Source of the DNA: CAYGWX01 sp964353855 [NCBI: uncultured bacterium]
Lineage (GTDB): Bacteria; Edwardsbacteria; CAYGWX01
Assembly (NCBI GenBank): GCA_964353855.1
Contig: CAYGWX010000002.1
Span: 106,078-170,077, forward strand
DNA length: 64,000 nt
Reading direction: 5' to 3'
Below the pieces are notes generated by a model, which saw nothing but the letters and a program-made list of their open reading frames with translations, made no database searches and had not been told where the DNA came from. The translations under genes and the position numbers were made by a program. This document shows positions 16,911 to 25,210 of this stretch, in pieces (positions within the stretch are counted from its first letter, which is position 1; each line of letters starts with the position of its first letter).

Positions 16911-16986
16911 TGGTGAGCCAGTTGGGAATCGAACCCAAGACTCCCGCCTTAAAAGGGCGGTGCTCTACCTACTGAGCTACTGGCCC
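16911..16986 (-). tRNA. tRNA-Lys (anticodon TTT)
   Basis: On the minus strand: acceptor GGGCCAG/CTGGCTC with one G-T pair, D-arm AGCTCAGTAGGTAGAGC, anticodon stem-loop CCGCC-CTTTTAA-GGCGG (anticodon TTT, Lys), T-loop GGGTTCGATTCCC, encoded A-CCA. It lies between the export gene and the CNBD gene on the same strand. Confidence 0.96.
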
Positions 16987-17020
16987 CTGTCGTCCGTCGC
17001 GTCCGGGCCGTGGATTAAAG

Positions 17021-18724
17021 CTATTTCGTTATCTGGTCGACGATCAGGTAGATCGAGGTCAGCTCGAAGGCCACCCGGGTCACGTCCTTGACCACGTTCC
17101 ACCAGTTGACCTCCCCTTTCCGGGGTGCCCAGATGATGTCCCCGGGTTCGAGCTCCCCGGCCCCCTTAGGGAGGAGCCTCTGCCCGTTGGGCTTGATCAC
17201 CCTCATCCCCCGGGCGTTGGCATTCCAGGCCAGGCCTCCGGCCTGTTTGATGTAGTACTCCAGAGCTGCCCCCTGTTTGAAGACCACGCTCCCTGGGCGG
17301 TTGAAGCGTCCGGTCAGGGCCACGGTCTCCACCCGTTTGGGAATGTAGATCTTGTCCCCGTCCTTGAGCCCGATGTCCTGTTTGGGGTCCCGCCTCATCC
17401 AGAGCTTGGCGAAGTCGATGATGACCGCGTCCGGTGGCTCCTGCTCGATCTTGATCTGGTAGTACTCCCGTTCGCTCTCCGTGCGGTCCTTCTCCGGGAT
17501 CCGCTGGATCCGGATCAGTTCCTTGTCCTCGATGACGCTGATCGTCGGACGGACGAACTTTCCCTGCTTGAGGTCTGCTTTGTCCGAGAATCCTCCGGCC
17601 CGCTTAAGCAGGGAAGACAGGGGCTCGCCCTCAACGATGGCGTAGACCCCGGGATACCGGACCTCCCCCTCGATCGTGGCGAAGTAGGCCTTCTTCTTGC
17701 CGGCCTGAAACCAGGGGGCCGCGAAGATGAGGATTTCCTCCTCCCCGAACATCACGGGATTGACCTCCGGGGCTTTCTTGTCCCGGCAATCCAGGTAAGT
17801 CAGAAGGCGCTCCCCGTTGGAAAGCCGGCGGTTAAGCTGAACCTTCTCCAGATAGGCTGCCGCGGTGAAACCCCCGGCCAGGTCCACCACATCGCAGAGC
17901 CGCTCCCCGCCTTTGAGCTCGAAGATGGCTGGTCGCTTCACCTCCCCGTAGACCGCCACGCTTTTGCCCGAGAGAGGCACGAAGACCACATCTCCGGATT
18001 CGAGATATAGGTCCTGGCTCCGGTCACCCCGTGCCAGTAGCCCGTACAGGTCGGCCTCGGCCGTGTCCCCTGCGGAGTGGCGGATCCGGATGTGGCGGAG
18101 AGAGGCCTTCTCCGTGGGCCCGCCCGCGACCGTCATGACCTGCGAGAGAGTGGCTAAAGCGCTGACCACGTATCGGCCCGGCTTTTTCACCTCGCCGGAA
18201 AGCCAGACCGGGATCTGCCGGGGACGGAGCAGGTTGCACTCTACCTCTACGTCCCGATAATACCTGTGGACCACGGAGTCCATCTCGGCCTGAAACTGGG
18301 AAAGGGTTAACCCCGCCGCCTTGACCAGCCCCAGGTTGCGAAGGAAGAGGGTCCCTTCGACTCCGACGGTCCCGGACAGGGTCACCTGGGTCCGGCCCCA
18401 GATATAGATCCCCACGACATCCCCGGAGCCCAGCCGGTAGTCCTCTCGGTAATCAGGGATCGAGGAGGTTTCCGGCACCTTGATCTGCGCCGCGGCCCGA
18501 AAATGGTCGTACCCGAACGGCGCAAGTACTTCCTGTGAGGGAGTGCCTGCCCCGCTCCCCACGGGAGGGACCTCAAGGCCTGGAGGAATGTCCGGTGTGG
18601 TCGCGGTGAGTTTGGGCGCCTCCTCTATCACCCCCTCTTCCTGGGCGACGGCCGAAGGGACCAGGGAACAAAGCAAAGCTACGCCCACCATCCCGGAAAG
18701 CCAGCGTCCAAATCCTGTGTTCAT
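17021..18724 (-). CDS. Polysaccharide biosynthesis/export protein with SLBB repeats
   Basis: 567 aa with a signal peptide (MNTGFGRWLSGMVGVALLCSLVPSAVAQ). A Poly_export domain (DYRLGSGDVVGIYIWG...VGVEGTLFLRNLG) at about 95-190 is followed by repeated SLBB-like beta-grasp units (PVWLSGEVKKPGRYVVSALATLSQVMTVAGG; KSVAVYGEVKRPAIFEL; ATIEGEVRYPGVYAIVEGEPLSSLLKRAGGFS; ...). The C-terminal helix could span a membrane. Wza-type proteins form outer-membrane export pores; no lipobox Cys is seen. It is an orphan: no Wzx, Wzy or Wzc gene is near. A promoter sits directly upstream, and tRNA-Lys, the CNBD gene and tRNA-Glu follow on the same strand. Confidence 0.9.
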   Translation of the reverse strand: MNTGFGRWLSGMVGVALLCSLVPSAVAQEEGVIEEAPKLTATTPDIPPGLEVPPVGSGAGTPSQEVLAPFGYDHFRAAAQIKVPETSSIPDYREDYRLGSGDVVGIYIWGRTQVTLSGTVGVEGTLFLRNLGLVKAAGLTLSQFQAEMDSVVHRYYRDVEVECNLLRPRQIPVWLSGEVKKPGRYVVSALATLSQVMTVAGGPTEKASLRHIRIRHSAGDTAEADLYGLLARGDRSQDLYLESGDVVFVPLSGKSVAVYGEVKRPAIFELKGGERLCDVVDLAGGFTAAAYLEKVQLNRRLSNGERLLTYLDCRDKKAPEVNPVMFGEEEILIFAAPWFQAGKKKAYFATIEGEVRYPGVYAIVEGEPLSSLLKRAGGFSDKADLKQGKFVRPTISVIEDKELIRIQRIPEKDRTESEREYYQIKIEQEPPDAVIIDFAKLWMRRDPKQDIGLKDGDKIYIPKRVETVALTGRFNRPGSVVFKQGAALEYYIKQAGGLAWNANARGMRVIKPNGQRLLPKGAGELEPGDIIWAPRKGEVNWWNVVKDVTRVAFELTSIYLIVDQITK

Positions 18725-18776
18725 CTCTATAGTCTCCGAGCGGTAACAAAACTTCCTAGCTCATCCAAGATATAGA

Positions 18777-18805
18777 ATGATAACAGGTTCCGAGAAATTT
18801 GTCAA
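18777..18805 (-). promoter_or_regulatory. Promoter of the SLBB export gene
   Basis: Minus-strand TTGACA (18800-18805), a 17-base spacer and TATCAT (18777-18782). The start codon at 18724 leaves a leader of about 45 bases. Confidence 0.75.
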
Positions 18806-18839
18806 CCCGTTTTTTGAAAAAAACGCAGAAATGCCCTCC

Positions 18840-18869
18840 TTGACTCCGAGGAGGAGGTTATGGTATCCT
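18840..18869 (+). promoter_or_regulatory. Possible promoter overlapping the M16 protease start region
   Basis: TTGACT at 18840-18845 and TATCCT at 18864-18869 with an 18-base spacer. If used, translation would have to start at the second ATG (18911), not at 18860, so this pair bears on the choice of start codon. Confidence 0.4.
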
Positions 18870-21637
18870 TAAAAAATCCAAGGAAACCCCCTTTGATAAG
18901 GAAAACGATAATGACACTTCGTTCGGCCGTTCTTTGGCTTCTTAGCACCCTTCTCTGGCTTTCCGCCGGCGGGGACCTTCAGGCCCAAGAGGTTCGTGAA
19001 ACCGTCCTTCCCAACGGCCTCAAGGTCCTGACCAAGGAGGTCCATGCCGCCCCGGTGGTCGCCACGTTCCTCTGGTTCCGGGTGGGCTCCCGGAACGAGA
19101 ACGTGGGCATGACCGGCATCTCTCACCAGATCGAGCACCTGATGTTCAAAGGCACCCGGCGGCTCAAGACCCTGGACATCGACCGGCTGATCACCCGGGC
19201 CGGGGGGGACAACAACGCCTTTACCAGCCAGGATTTCACGGCCTATTACATCGAGTTGCCTCGGGATAAGCTCGAAGTGGCGCTCCAGATCGAAGCCGAC
19301 CGCATGACGGGCAGCCGGATGTCTCCCGAGGATCTGGCCAAGGAGAAGAACGTGGTCCTCTCCGAGCTGGAGGGGAATGAGAACAACCCCCAGTCCGTCC
19401 TGGACGATATGGTTCAGGGCGCGGCGTTTATGGCCCATCCCTATCGCTGGCCGATCATCGGCTTCAAGAGCGATGTCCAGAGCTTCACCCCGGAGAAGGT
19501 CCGCTCCTATTACCGGACTTACTACCAGCCCAACAACGCCACCCTGGCGATTGCCGGGGACTTCTCGACCGAGGAGGTCCTAACCAGGGTCAGAGCCCTG
19601 TTCGGCAGGATTCCCCGGGCTCCGGATCCGCCAGAGGTCGTGACCGAGGAGCCTCTCCAGCGGGGGGAGCGGCGGGTGGTGGTCAAAAAGGAGGGGCAGA
19701 CCCACTACCTCGAAGCGGAGTACCACGTCTCGCCCTTTCGGGGGAAGGACAGCAATGCCCTGGACGTGCTGGATGCCGTGCTCACCGGGGGGAAAAGCTC
19801 CCGGCTCTACAAGGCCCTGGTAGAGTCCGGGCTGGCCGTCTCGGTGGACTCCTACCTGCCCAAGAGCCATGACCCGGGCTGGTATGGGCTCTATGTGACG
19901 GTCCGGTCGGGCGTGGATCCCGACACCGTAGAGAATATCCTCTTCTCCGAGATCGGGAAGGTCCAGCGCGACACCCTCGATGATCGGGAGCTCCAAAAGG
20001 CCGTGAATCAGACCAAGGCGCAGTTCATCTATGCCAAGGACAACGTCTCCTCCCAGGCTTACTACCTCGGTTATTTCGAGACGGTTGCCTCCTACAAGCT
20101 TCTGGATACTTATGTGGATGGGCTCAAGGCCGTGACCAAGGCCGACATCCGGCGGGTGGCCAACCAGTATCTCATCCCGGACAACCGCACGGTGGGGATC
20201 TTCGAGCCCATTCCCCCCAAGCCCGGGCAGGCCCTGCCTCCCTCCCAGCCCGCGATCGGCCCCCGGCACTACAAGCCCCCGCAGGGGATTTTGGATTTTA
20301 GATTTTGGAATTCGGATTTAAACATTCCAAAATCCAAAGCCTGCCCTGAGCGGAGCGAATGGGTCCCAAATCCAAAATTGTCACCGGCCCGCACCGAACG
20401 CATCGTACTGCCCAACGGCCTGGTCCTCGTCGTGCGCGAGAACCACGCCAACCCCACGGTGGGGATATCCGGCAACCTGAAAGCCGGGGGGATGTACAAC
20501 CCCAAGGACCGGATGGGCCTGGCTTCGTTCACGGCCGAGATGCTGGCCCGGGGAACGACGACCCAGACCAGCCAGCAGATCGCCGAGGAGCTGGACTTCA
20601 TCGGAGCTCGCCTCTCCGCCTCGGCCGGGATCGAGGCTGCCAACTTCCAGGCCTATTGCCTGTCAGAGAACTTCGAGCAGGTCTTCTCCCTCCTCGCTGA
20701 CCTCCTGCGCCGTCCCTCGTTTCCGGAGGGCGAGGTCGCCAAGCTGCGGGGAGAGTTCGAGACCGGGATCAAAGAGGAGAACGACGATCTCTGGAACGTG
20801 AGCCGGAGGGAATTGAACAACGCTCTGTTCCCGGAGGGACATCCCTATCACCAGACCCCGCGCGGAACCCTGGAGAGCGTGGGGGCCATCACCCGGCAGG
20901 ACGCGCTGGGGTTTTACCAAACCCATTACCGTCCGGATACCATGATCCTGATCGTGGTGGGGGACGTGACCGTGGAGCAGGTGCAGAAGCAGTGCCAGGC
21001 CCTGTTCGGGGACTGGTCCGCGGCGGGAAAGGCTCCCGCCTACCGCATCCCGTCCGTTCCCCTGGCCGAGAAACCCGAACGCAAGGTCGTGCCGATGATG
21101 GACAAGTCCGAGGCCATCGTCCGGATGGGGCACGCGGGCATCGCCCGGAGCGACCCGGACTACTACCCCTGCGAGGTCATGAACTTCATCCTGGGCAGCG
21201 GCTCCTTCACCTCTCGCCTGATGGCCGACCTCAGGGACAAACAGGGCCTCACCTACGGGGCCTATTCCTATTTCCTGGCCACCCAGGGCGCCGGCCCCTT
21301 CGGCATCGTGATGCAGGTGAACCCCAAGGATGTGGACCGGGCCGTGTCCGCGACCCGGGCCGATCTCGAGGAGTTCATCGCCAAGGGCATTACCGAGCAG
21401 GAGCTGAAGGGGGCCAAGGACTACCTCATCGGCAACCTGCCCCTGTCCCTGGAATCCAATTCCGGCATCGCCCAGATGCTCTTAGAGACCGAGTTCTATC
21501 ATCTCGGCCTGGACTACGTGGAAAGATATCCCGCCCTCATCCGCGCCGTGACCCGGGAGGATGTCCAGAACATGGCCCGGAACCACCTCCACCCTGACCG
21601 TCTCGCCACCGTGATCGCGGGGCCGTATAAACCCTGA
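18860..21637 (+). CDS. M16-family zinc metalloprotease, two-domain-pair fusion
   Basis: 925 aa, secreted. The first half has the inverted zinc site HQIEH at about residues 89-93 and the distal Glu in EKNVVLSELEGNE; the second half (from about 510) is an M16 pair without HxxEH, as in PqqL-like tandem proteases that degrade peptides in the periplasm. The ATG at 18860 has GAGGAGGAGG just upstream; ATG 18911 (MTLRSAVLWLLSTLLWL, a cleaner signal peptide) is an alternative. Between the halves, residues about 475-510 are an in-frame insert of dispersed-repeat DNA. The stop is followed by a strong bidirectional terminator. Confidence 0.93.
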   Translation: MVSLKNPRKPPLIRKTIMTLRSAVLWLLSTLLWLSAGGDLQAQEVRETVLPNGLKVLTKEVHAAPVVATFLWFRVGSRNENVGMTGISHQIEHLMFKGTRRLKTLDIDRLITRAGGDNNAFTSQDFTAYYIELPRDKLEVALQIEADRMTGSRMSPEDLAKEKNVVLSELEGNENNPQSVLDDMVQGAAFMAHPYRWPIIGFKSDVQSFTPEKVRSYYRTYYQPNNATLAIAGDFSTEEVLTRVRALFGRIPRAPDPPEVVTEEPLQRGERRVVVKKEGQTHYLEAEYHVSPFRGKDSNALDVLDAVLTGGKSSRLYKALVESGLAVSVDSYLPKSHDPGWYGLYVTVRSGVDPDTVENILFSEIGKVQRDTLDDRELQKAVNQTKAQFIYAKDNVSSQAYYLGYFETVASYKLLDTYVDGLKAVTKADIRRVANQYLIPDNRTVGIFEPIPPKPGQALPPSQPAIGPRHYKPPQGILDFRFWNSDLNIPKSKACPERSEWVPNPKLSPARTERIVLPNGLVLVVRENHANPTVGISGNLKAGGMYNPKDRMGLASFTAEMLARGTTTQTSQQIAEELDFIGARLSASAGIEAANFQAYCLSENFEQVFSLLADLLRRPSFPEGEVAKLRGEFETGIKEENDDLWNVSRRELNNALFPEGHPYHQTPRGTLESVGAITRQDALGFYQTHYRPDTMILIVVGDVTVEQVQKQCQALFGDWSAAGKAPAYRIPSVPLAEKPERKVVPMMDKSEAIVRMGHAGIARSDPDYYPCEVMNFILGSGSFTSRLMADLRDKQGLTYGAYSYFLATQGAGPFGIVMQVNPKDVDRAVSATRADLEEFIAKGITEQELKGAKDYLIGNLPLSLESNSGIAQMLLETEFYHLGLDYVERYPALIRAVTREDVQNMARNHLHPDRLATVIAGPYKP
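20285..20385. repeat. In-frame dispersed-repeat insertion in the M16 linker
   Basis: ATTTTGG-type heptamers (GATTTTA, GATTTTG) with an inverse copy CCAAAATCCAAA downstream, then CCCTGAGCGGAGCGAATGGG and another AATCCAAAATT. The CCTGAGCGGAGCGAA core and the ATTTTGG heptamers look like widespread intergenic palindromic repeats of uncultured bacteria. Reading is maintained and the insert lies exactly in the linker between the two protease halves. Confidence 0.65.
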
Positions 21638-21656
21638 AAAGACAGGGGATAGGGAG

Positions 21657-21697
21657 AAAAAGGAAGAGGCCCCGAAAAACGGGGCCTCTTCCTTTTT
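21657..21697. terminator. Bidirectional rho-independent terminator
   Basis: GGAAGAGGCCCCG and CGGGGCCTCTTCC around an AAAAA loop, with A-tract on the left and T-tract on the right. It serves the M16 gene (plus) and the REC-DUF4388 gene (minus), which converge here. Confidence 0.93.
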
Positions 21698-21715
21698 CCT
21701 CTTATACCGGCTTTC

Positions 21716-22396
21716 CTATCGCGGAAGCGACCGCTCCAGCCGGAAACTCCCCTCCTTGAGATCCAGGATGACATGCAGGGCCTCCTGGTCCACTTTCTTG
21801 GCCCAGCTCGCCCGGACCACATCGCCCTCGTAGAACTCCAGGCTCCCGGCCTCCCCGGACCTGGCTAGGAAGATCTTACCGTTCCACCCCCCGGCCGAGA
21901 ACAGATCCACAAGGGAGAGGATGGAGACCTTGGACAGGTCTCCGTCGATCACGGGGTCGGTCTCGGCCAGGAGGGCCTTGGTCTGCTCGGCGTCCACCAG
22001 GCGCTCGTTCACGGCCCGCAGGAGGTCGCTCCGGCGGCAGGGCTTGGCGAGGTAGCGCTGGCAGCCCAGGATAAGTCCCTTGGCCCGGTCCCCGGTCCCG
22101 CCCTTGGCCGTGAGGAAGATGAACGGGATGCCCCGGGTCCTGGGGTTCTTCTTGACCTTCTCGCAGAACTCGTACCCGTCCATGCCCGGCATCATGATGT
22201 CCGAGACGATGAGGTCCGGGAATCCGCTCGGGCCCCAGTCCGTCCCGGTGAGGATCTTCGTCAGGGCCTCCTTGCCGTTCTTGGCCGTGGCCACGTCGTA
22301 TCCCGCTCCCTTCAGGGTCAGGGAGATGATGTCGAGAACACTGGGGTCGTCGTCCACCAGCAGGATGCTGGCCGGGTTTTTGACTTTGTCTTCCAT
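21716..22396 (-). CDS. Response regulator: REC domain plus C-terminal DUF4388 (PATAN)
   Basis: 226 aa. REC domain at about 10-130 with the acidic pair VDDD, phospho-acceptor Asp in VSDIMMPGMDG, Thr in FIFLTAKG and Lys in LAKPC. Residues 140-226 (IDGDLSKVSILSLVDLFSAGGWNGKIFLARSG...LEFYEGDVVRASW...) are the DUF4388/PATAN output module, a protein-interaction domain found in two-component systems tied to polarity and type IV pili. No kinase is adjacent. A promoter lies at 22414-22443 and the gene ends at the shared bidirectional terminator. Confidence 0.9.
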   Translation of the reverse strand: MEDKVKNPASILLVDDDPSVLDIISLTLKGAGYDVATAKNGKEALTKILTGTDWGPSGFPDLIVSDIMMPGMDGYEFCEKVKKNPRTRGIPFIFLTAKGGTGDRAKGLILGCQRYLAKPCRRSDLLRAVNERLVDAEQTKALLAETDPVIDGDLSKVSILSLVDLFSAGGWNGKIFLARSGEAGSLEFYEGDVVRASWAKKVDQEALHVILDLKEGSFRLERSLPR

Positions 22397-22413
22397 AGTC
22401 GCTTAAACGAAAT

Positions 22414-22443
22414 AGTATACCGGAAATCAGGGCCCGGAATCAA
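22414..22443 (-). promoter_or_regulatory. Promoter of the REC-DUF4388 gene
   Basis: Minus strand TTGATT (22438-22443), an 18-base spacer and TATACT (22414-22419). The spacer region overlaps a GGGCCC/GGGCCC palindrome (22431-22449) that could end TonB-receptor transcription. Confidence 0.6.
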
Positions 22444-22462
22444 GGGCCCGGGCCAGGTTACT

Positions 22463-24703
22463 TCAGAACTCCCAGGACAGGCCGGCCGTGGGCAGGAAGG
22501 GCAGCTGGTAGTAAGGCTCCTCCCTGGAATAATCCCGGTTCCACTGATAACCGCCCACGTTCTTGTGGGCATAGAGGTTGAAGATCTCCAGGTATCCGGC
22601 CATCGCGAGGCCCTTGAAATGGAACTTCCGGTCCAGACGCAAGTCCAGGCGGTGGTACCCGGGCAGACGCTCGGAGTTCTTCCCTCCCGGGATTCCCTCC
22701 CAGTACCCGGTGGTGTCACCCGGAGCATAGGGGATGAAGACCCGTCCCACGATCGGGGTGTAAGGCTGGCCGCTGGCGAGCTTCCACTTCAGCCCGAGCT
22801 GGGTCCGCTCAGAGAACTTGTAGTTAGCTATCAGGGTCAGGATGTGCGGCTGGTCGTACATGTAGTTGTATTCCGGTAACCCGGACCGGTCCCTCCGGCG
22901 GGCCGTGGACAAGGCATAGGAGGCCCAGCCCGAGAACCGGGAGCGGTTGGTGGGCTTCTTCTCCAGCAGGAACTCCAGCCCGTAGTTGCGGCCCGAGCCG
23001 TTGTTGGTATAAAACTTCAGGGTATCGTCCACGGTAAGGTCCCAGAGCTTCTTGGCGTAGCCCTCCAGGCGCAGGTCCCAGTTCTCATTCAGGTTTCGGT
23101 CCACGCCGAGGATGAAATGCTCAGCCCCTTCGGGGATCAGATTCGGGTTGCCATACCCGGGCGTCAGCTTCTCCCCGCTGGGAAACTGATAGTAATACCC
23201 CCAGGCCCCTCTCCAGGTGGTCAGGGGATCCGCGCGAAAGGCCAGGGACATCCTTGGGCCGAGGGCCCAATCCCCGTTGTAGGCCAGGTACTGGCCCTGG
23301 ACCCCGTAGGTCAGGGTGGTCTTATCCCCGAACGACCAGGCGTCTTGGAGGTAGCCGATGCCGTAGCGGGACTTCATCAGGGCCACGCTCTTGAACACAC
23401 GGGTGGTATCGGCCCGTTCCCCCTCGCGCTCCGGGGCGCGGGCCATGAAAAAGTCCACCGGGGCCTTGAAGCGGCCGACGTTCGCACCGGCCTTGACCTC
23501 GTGGCCGGAGCCCAGGAGGAAGGTCAGTTCCTCCCAGGCGGAGTCGAAGGTGGTCTCCTCGTGGATGTACCAGTGCTGGAGGTCGAAGCGCAGGAGGTCG
23601 TAGTAGCGCCCGACGTTCAGCTCGGAATAGGCCCGGGGGGAGAACATCCACTTCCAGTTCGCCCCGGCCGTGGCGAAGCGGTAGCGCCAGGTGATGCTGA
23701 CCGTCGGCCCCAGGATGGAGTCGGGGTCGTCGAAGGTGGCCTTGATGACCTCGTCCGAGGACAGGGCGTTGGCGACCAGCTTGTGGTTCGGGGCCGGCTC
23801 CCAGGAGAAATGGCCCTGCAGGTCCGAGAACTTGGGGTAGGTGTAGAACCCGGGGACCTTCAGGGCCTTCATGACGACATCGAAGTAGCTTCGTCGCCCG
23901 GAGACGACCCAGGAGGCTTTCTTCCCGAGCGGACCCTCAGCCTGGAGGCTGGCCATTACCGCCGAGGCCTCGGCTTTTCCCTTGAGGTGTTCCCGGTTCC
24001 CGTCCCGGTTGGTGATGTCCAGGACCGAGGAGATGGCGTTTCCGTAGCGGGGGGGGAAGCCCCCAGCGTACAGCGCGACATCCTGAACGATGTCGGAGTT
24101 GAAGGCCGTGACCAGGCCCCCGAAGTGATACGGAAAGGGGACCCAGATCTTGTCCAGGAGCACGAGGTTGTCCTCCGGCGCCCCGCCCCGGATGGAGAGC
24201 CGGCTGGAGAAGTCCGAGACGTTGGAGATTCCGGGAAAGGCCGAGACGGCGCGGAAGATGTCCCCCTCGGCCCCGGGGACCTGCTTCAGCAATTCGCGGG
24301 TGACGAGGTGGGCCGAGGGCACGGCCATCTCCCTGGGCACGGGCTTCTTCCCCTGGACCACGACGCCCTTCAGGTCGTAGACCTTGCCTTCGAGAAGGAC
24401 TTCCATGGTCGCGGACGCGCCCAGGGCCACGACCACGCTGCGCAGGGTTTTGTCCTTGTACCCGAGCATGCGGACCTGGACGCTGTAGGTACCGGGCGGG
24501 ATGCCTTGAATAGAGAAGGCTCCGGCCTTGTCCGTGACGGCGCCGAGTTTGGTCCCGACCACCGAGACGTTGACCCCTTCCAGGGGGGTATGCCCCCGGA
24601 CCTCCAGAACCCGGCCCGTGATGCCGCCCACGGGGGAGGCCCAGAGGACATTCGTTCCAAAGAGGCAGGCGATGAGGGCCAGCGCAAAGGGTAGAGGCTT
24701 CAT
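22463..24703 (-). CDS. TonB-dependent outer-membrane receptor with N-terminal carboxypeptidase-regulatory-like domain
   Basis: 746 aa with signal peptide MKPLPFALALIACLFGTNVLWA. Residues 25-110 form a CarboxypepD_reg-like beta-sandwich (GRVLEVRGHTPLEGVNVSVVGTKLGAVTDKAGAFSIQGIPPGTYSVQV). Then come a plug (RLSIRGGAPEDNLVLLDKIWVPFPYHFGG) and a barrel ending in the C-terminal aromatic AGLSWEF that OMP assembly recognises. It imports a TonB-dependent substrate, unidentified here, using ExbBD-TonB energy; those genes are not in the window. The promoter hexamers lie so close to the ATG that the transcript may be leaderless. Confidence 0.93.
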   Translation of the reverse strand: MKPLPFALALIACLFGTNVLWASPVGGITGRVLEVRGHTPLEGVNVSVVGTKLGAVTDKAGAFSIQGIPPGTYSVQVRMLGYKDKTLRSVVVALGASATMEVLLEGKVYDLKGVVVQGKKPVPREMAVPSAHLVTRELLKQVPGAEGDIFRAVSAFPGISNVSDFSSRLSIRGGAPEDNLVLLDKIWVPFPYHFGGLVTAFNSDIVQDVALYAGGFPPRYGNAISSVLDITNRDGNREHLKGKAEASAVMASLQAEGPLGKKASWVVSGRRSYFDVVMKALKVPGFYTYPKFSDLQGHFSWEPAPNHKLVANALSSDEVIKATFDDPDSILGPTVSITWRYRFATAGANWKWMFSPRAYSELNVGRYYDLLRFDLQHWYIHEETTFDSAWEELTFLLGSGHEVKAGANVGRFKAPVDFFMARAPEREGERADTTRVFKSVALMKSRYGIGYLQDAWSFGDKTTLTYGVQGQYLAYNGDWALGPRMSLAFRADPLTTWRGAWGYYYQFPSGEKLTPGYGNPNLIPEGAEHFILGVDRNLNENWDLRLEGYAKKLWDLTVDDTLKFYTNNGSGRNYGLEFLLEKKPTNRSRFSGWASYALSTARRRDRSGLPEYNYMYDQPHILTLIANYKFSERTQLGLKWKLASGQPYTPIVGRVFIPYAPGDTTGYWEGIPGGKNSERLPGYHRLDLRLDRKFHFKGLAMAGYLEIFNLYAHKNVGGYQWNRDYSREEPYYQLPFLPTAGLSWEF

Positions 24704-24711
24704 TCAGGTTA

Positions 24712-24741
24712 ATTATACAATCTCGTGTGGAGGATTGTCAA
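24712..24741 (-). promoter_or_regulatory. Perfect-hexamer promoter of the TonB receptor, with almost no leader
   Basis: Minus strand TTGACA (24736-24741), an 18-base spacer and TATAAT (24712-24717). The ATG begins at 24703, about 9 bases downstream of the -10, so transcription would start at or within 1-3 bases of the start codon and no ribosome-binding site fits. Confidence 0.8.
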
Positions 24742-24939
24742 ACCCAGCCTGGTCATCAGAGTGGTAGGAGAGAAATTAAGGTAGATCACTTTTATCCAAA
24801 ATCGTCAATCAAAAAACTTGTCTCGAGGGTAGTGAAGGACCTAAAAGAAAAGGCGGCCTTGAGCCACCATTTAGTTTGTGGGAGTTTCGGGAAGGGCTAC
24901 TGCTTATTGTGGTTGAAGGAGAATTTTCAGAAATCTTCG

Positions 24940-25110
24940 GTTCAAAAAACGGGAAATTGGGAGGGGAGGGCGTGAATACGGCGTGAATACCGCGTGAATA
25001 CCTCGGAAACCCTCCCGGATTTCGTAGGCCTTTCGGCCCTCCCCCTTGGAGGGAGGGTTTTACGTGTAGGACACGTAACTATTCTTTGCCGGGGCTACTT
25101 ATGCGAAAAA
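24940..25110. repeat. Intergenic element B: 11-bp array with the same backbone as A
   Basis: Three 11-bp units at 24969-24979, 24980-24990 and 24991-25001 (GGCGTGAATAC twice, then CGCGTGAATAC). They are enclosed by GGGAGGG (24964-24970) and CCCTCCC (25010-25016), 39 bases apart versus 40 in element A. After them comes the same CGGATTTCG, then CGGCCCTC and a hairpin ending GGTTTTA. Units differ in sequence from A although the frame around them is kept. The surrounding 24.74-25.21 kb gap holds no other gene I can support. Confidence 0.75.
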
Positions 25111-25210
25111 GTGGAAAAAGGCCCCTTATCCGGGGTGGGTTAAAAGGATGAGGTGTTTTGGTTGTACCCATCCTGAATTCTAAATGCTCGATGCATCCTT
25201 TAATGCTCTG

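Noticed and set aside
23117-24694. 525-aa plus-strand open frame under the TonB receptor
   Set aside because: Antisense shadow of the receptor, rich in Gly, Val and Arg, with no recognised motif.
24727-24975. 82-aa open frame in the gap above the TonB receptor
   Set aside because: No SD, overlaps the receptor promoter on the other strand and runs into element B; no recognised family.
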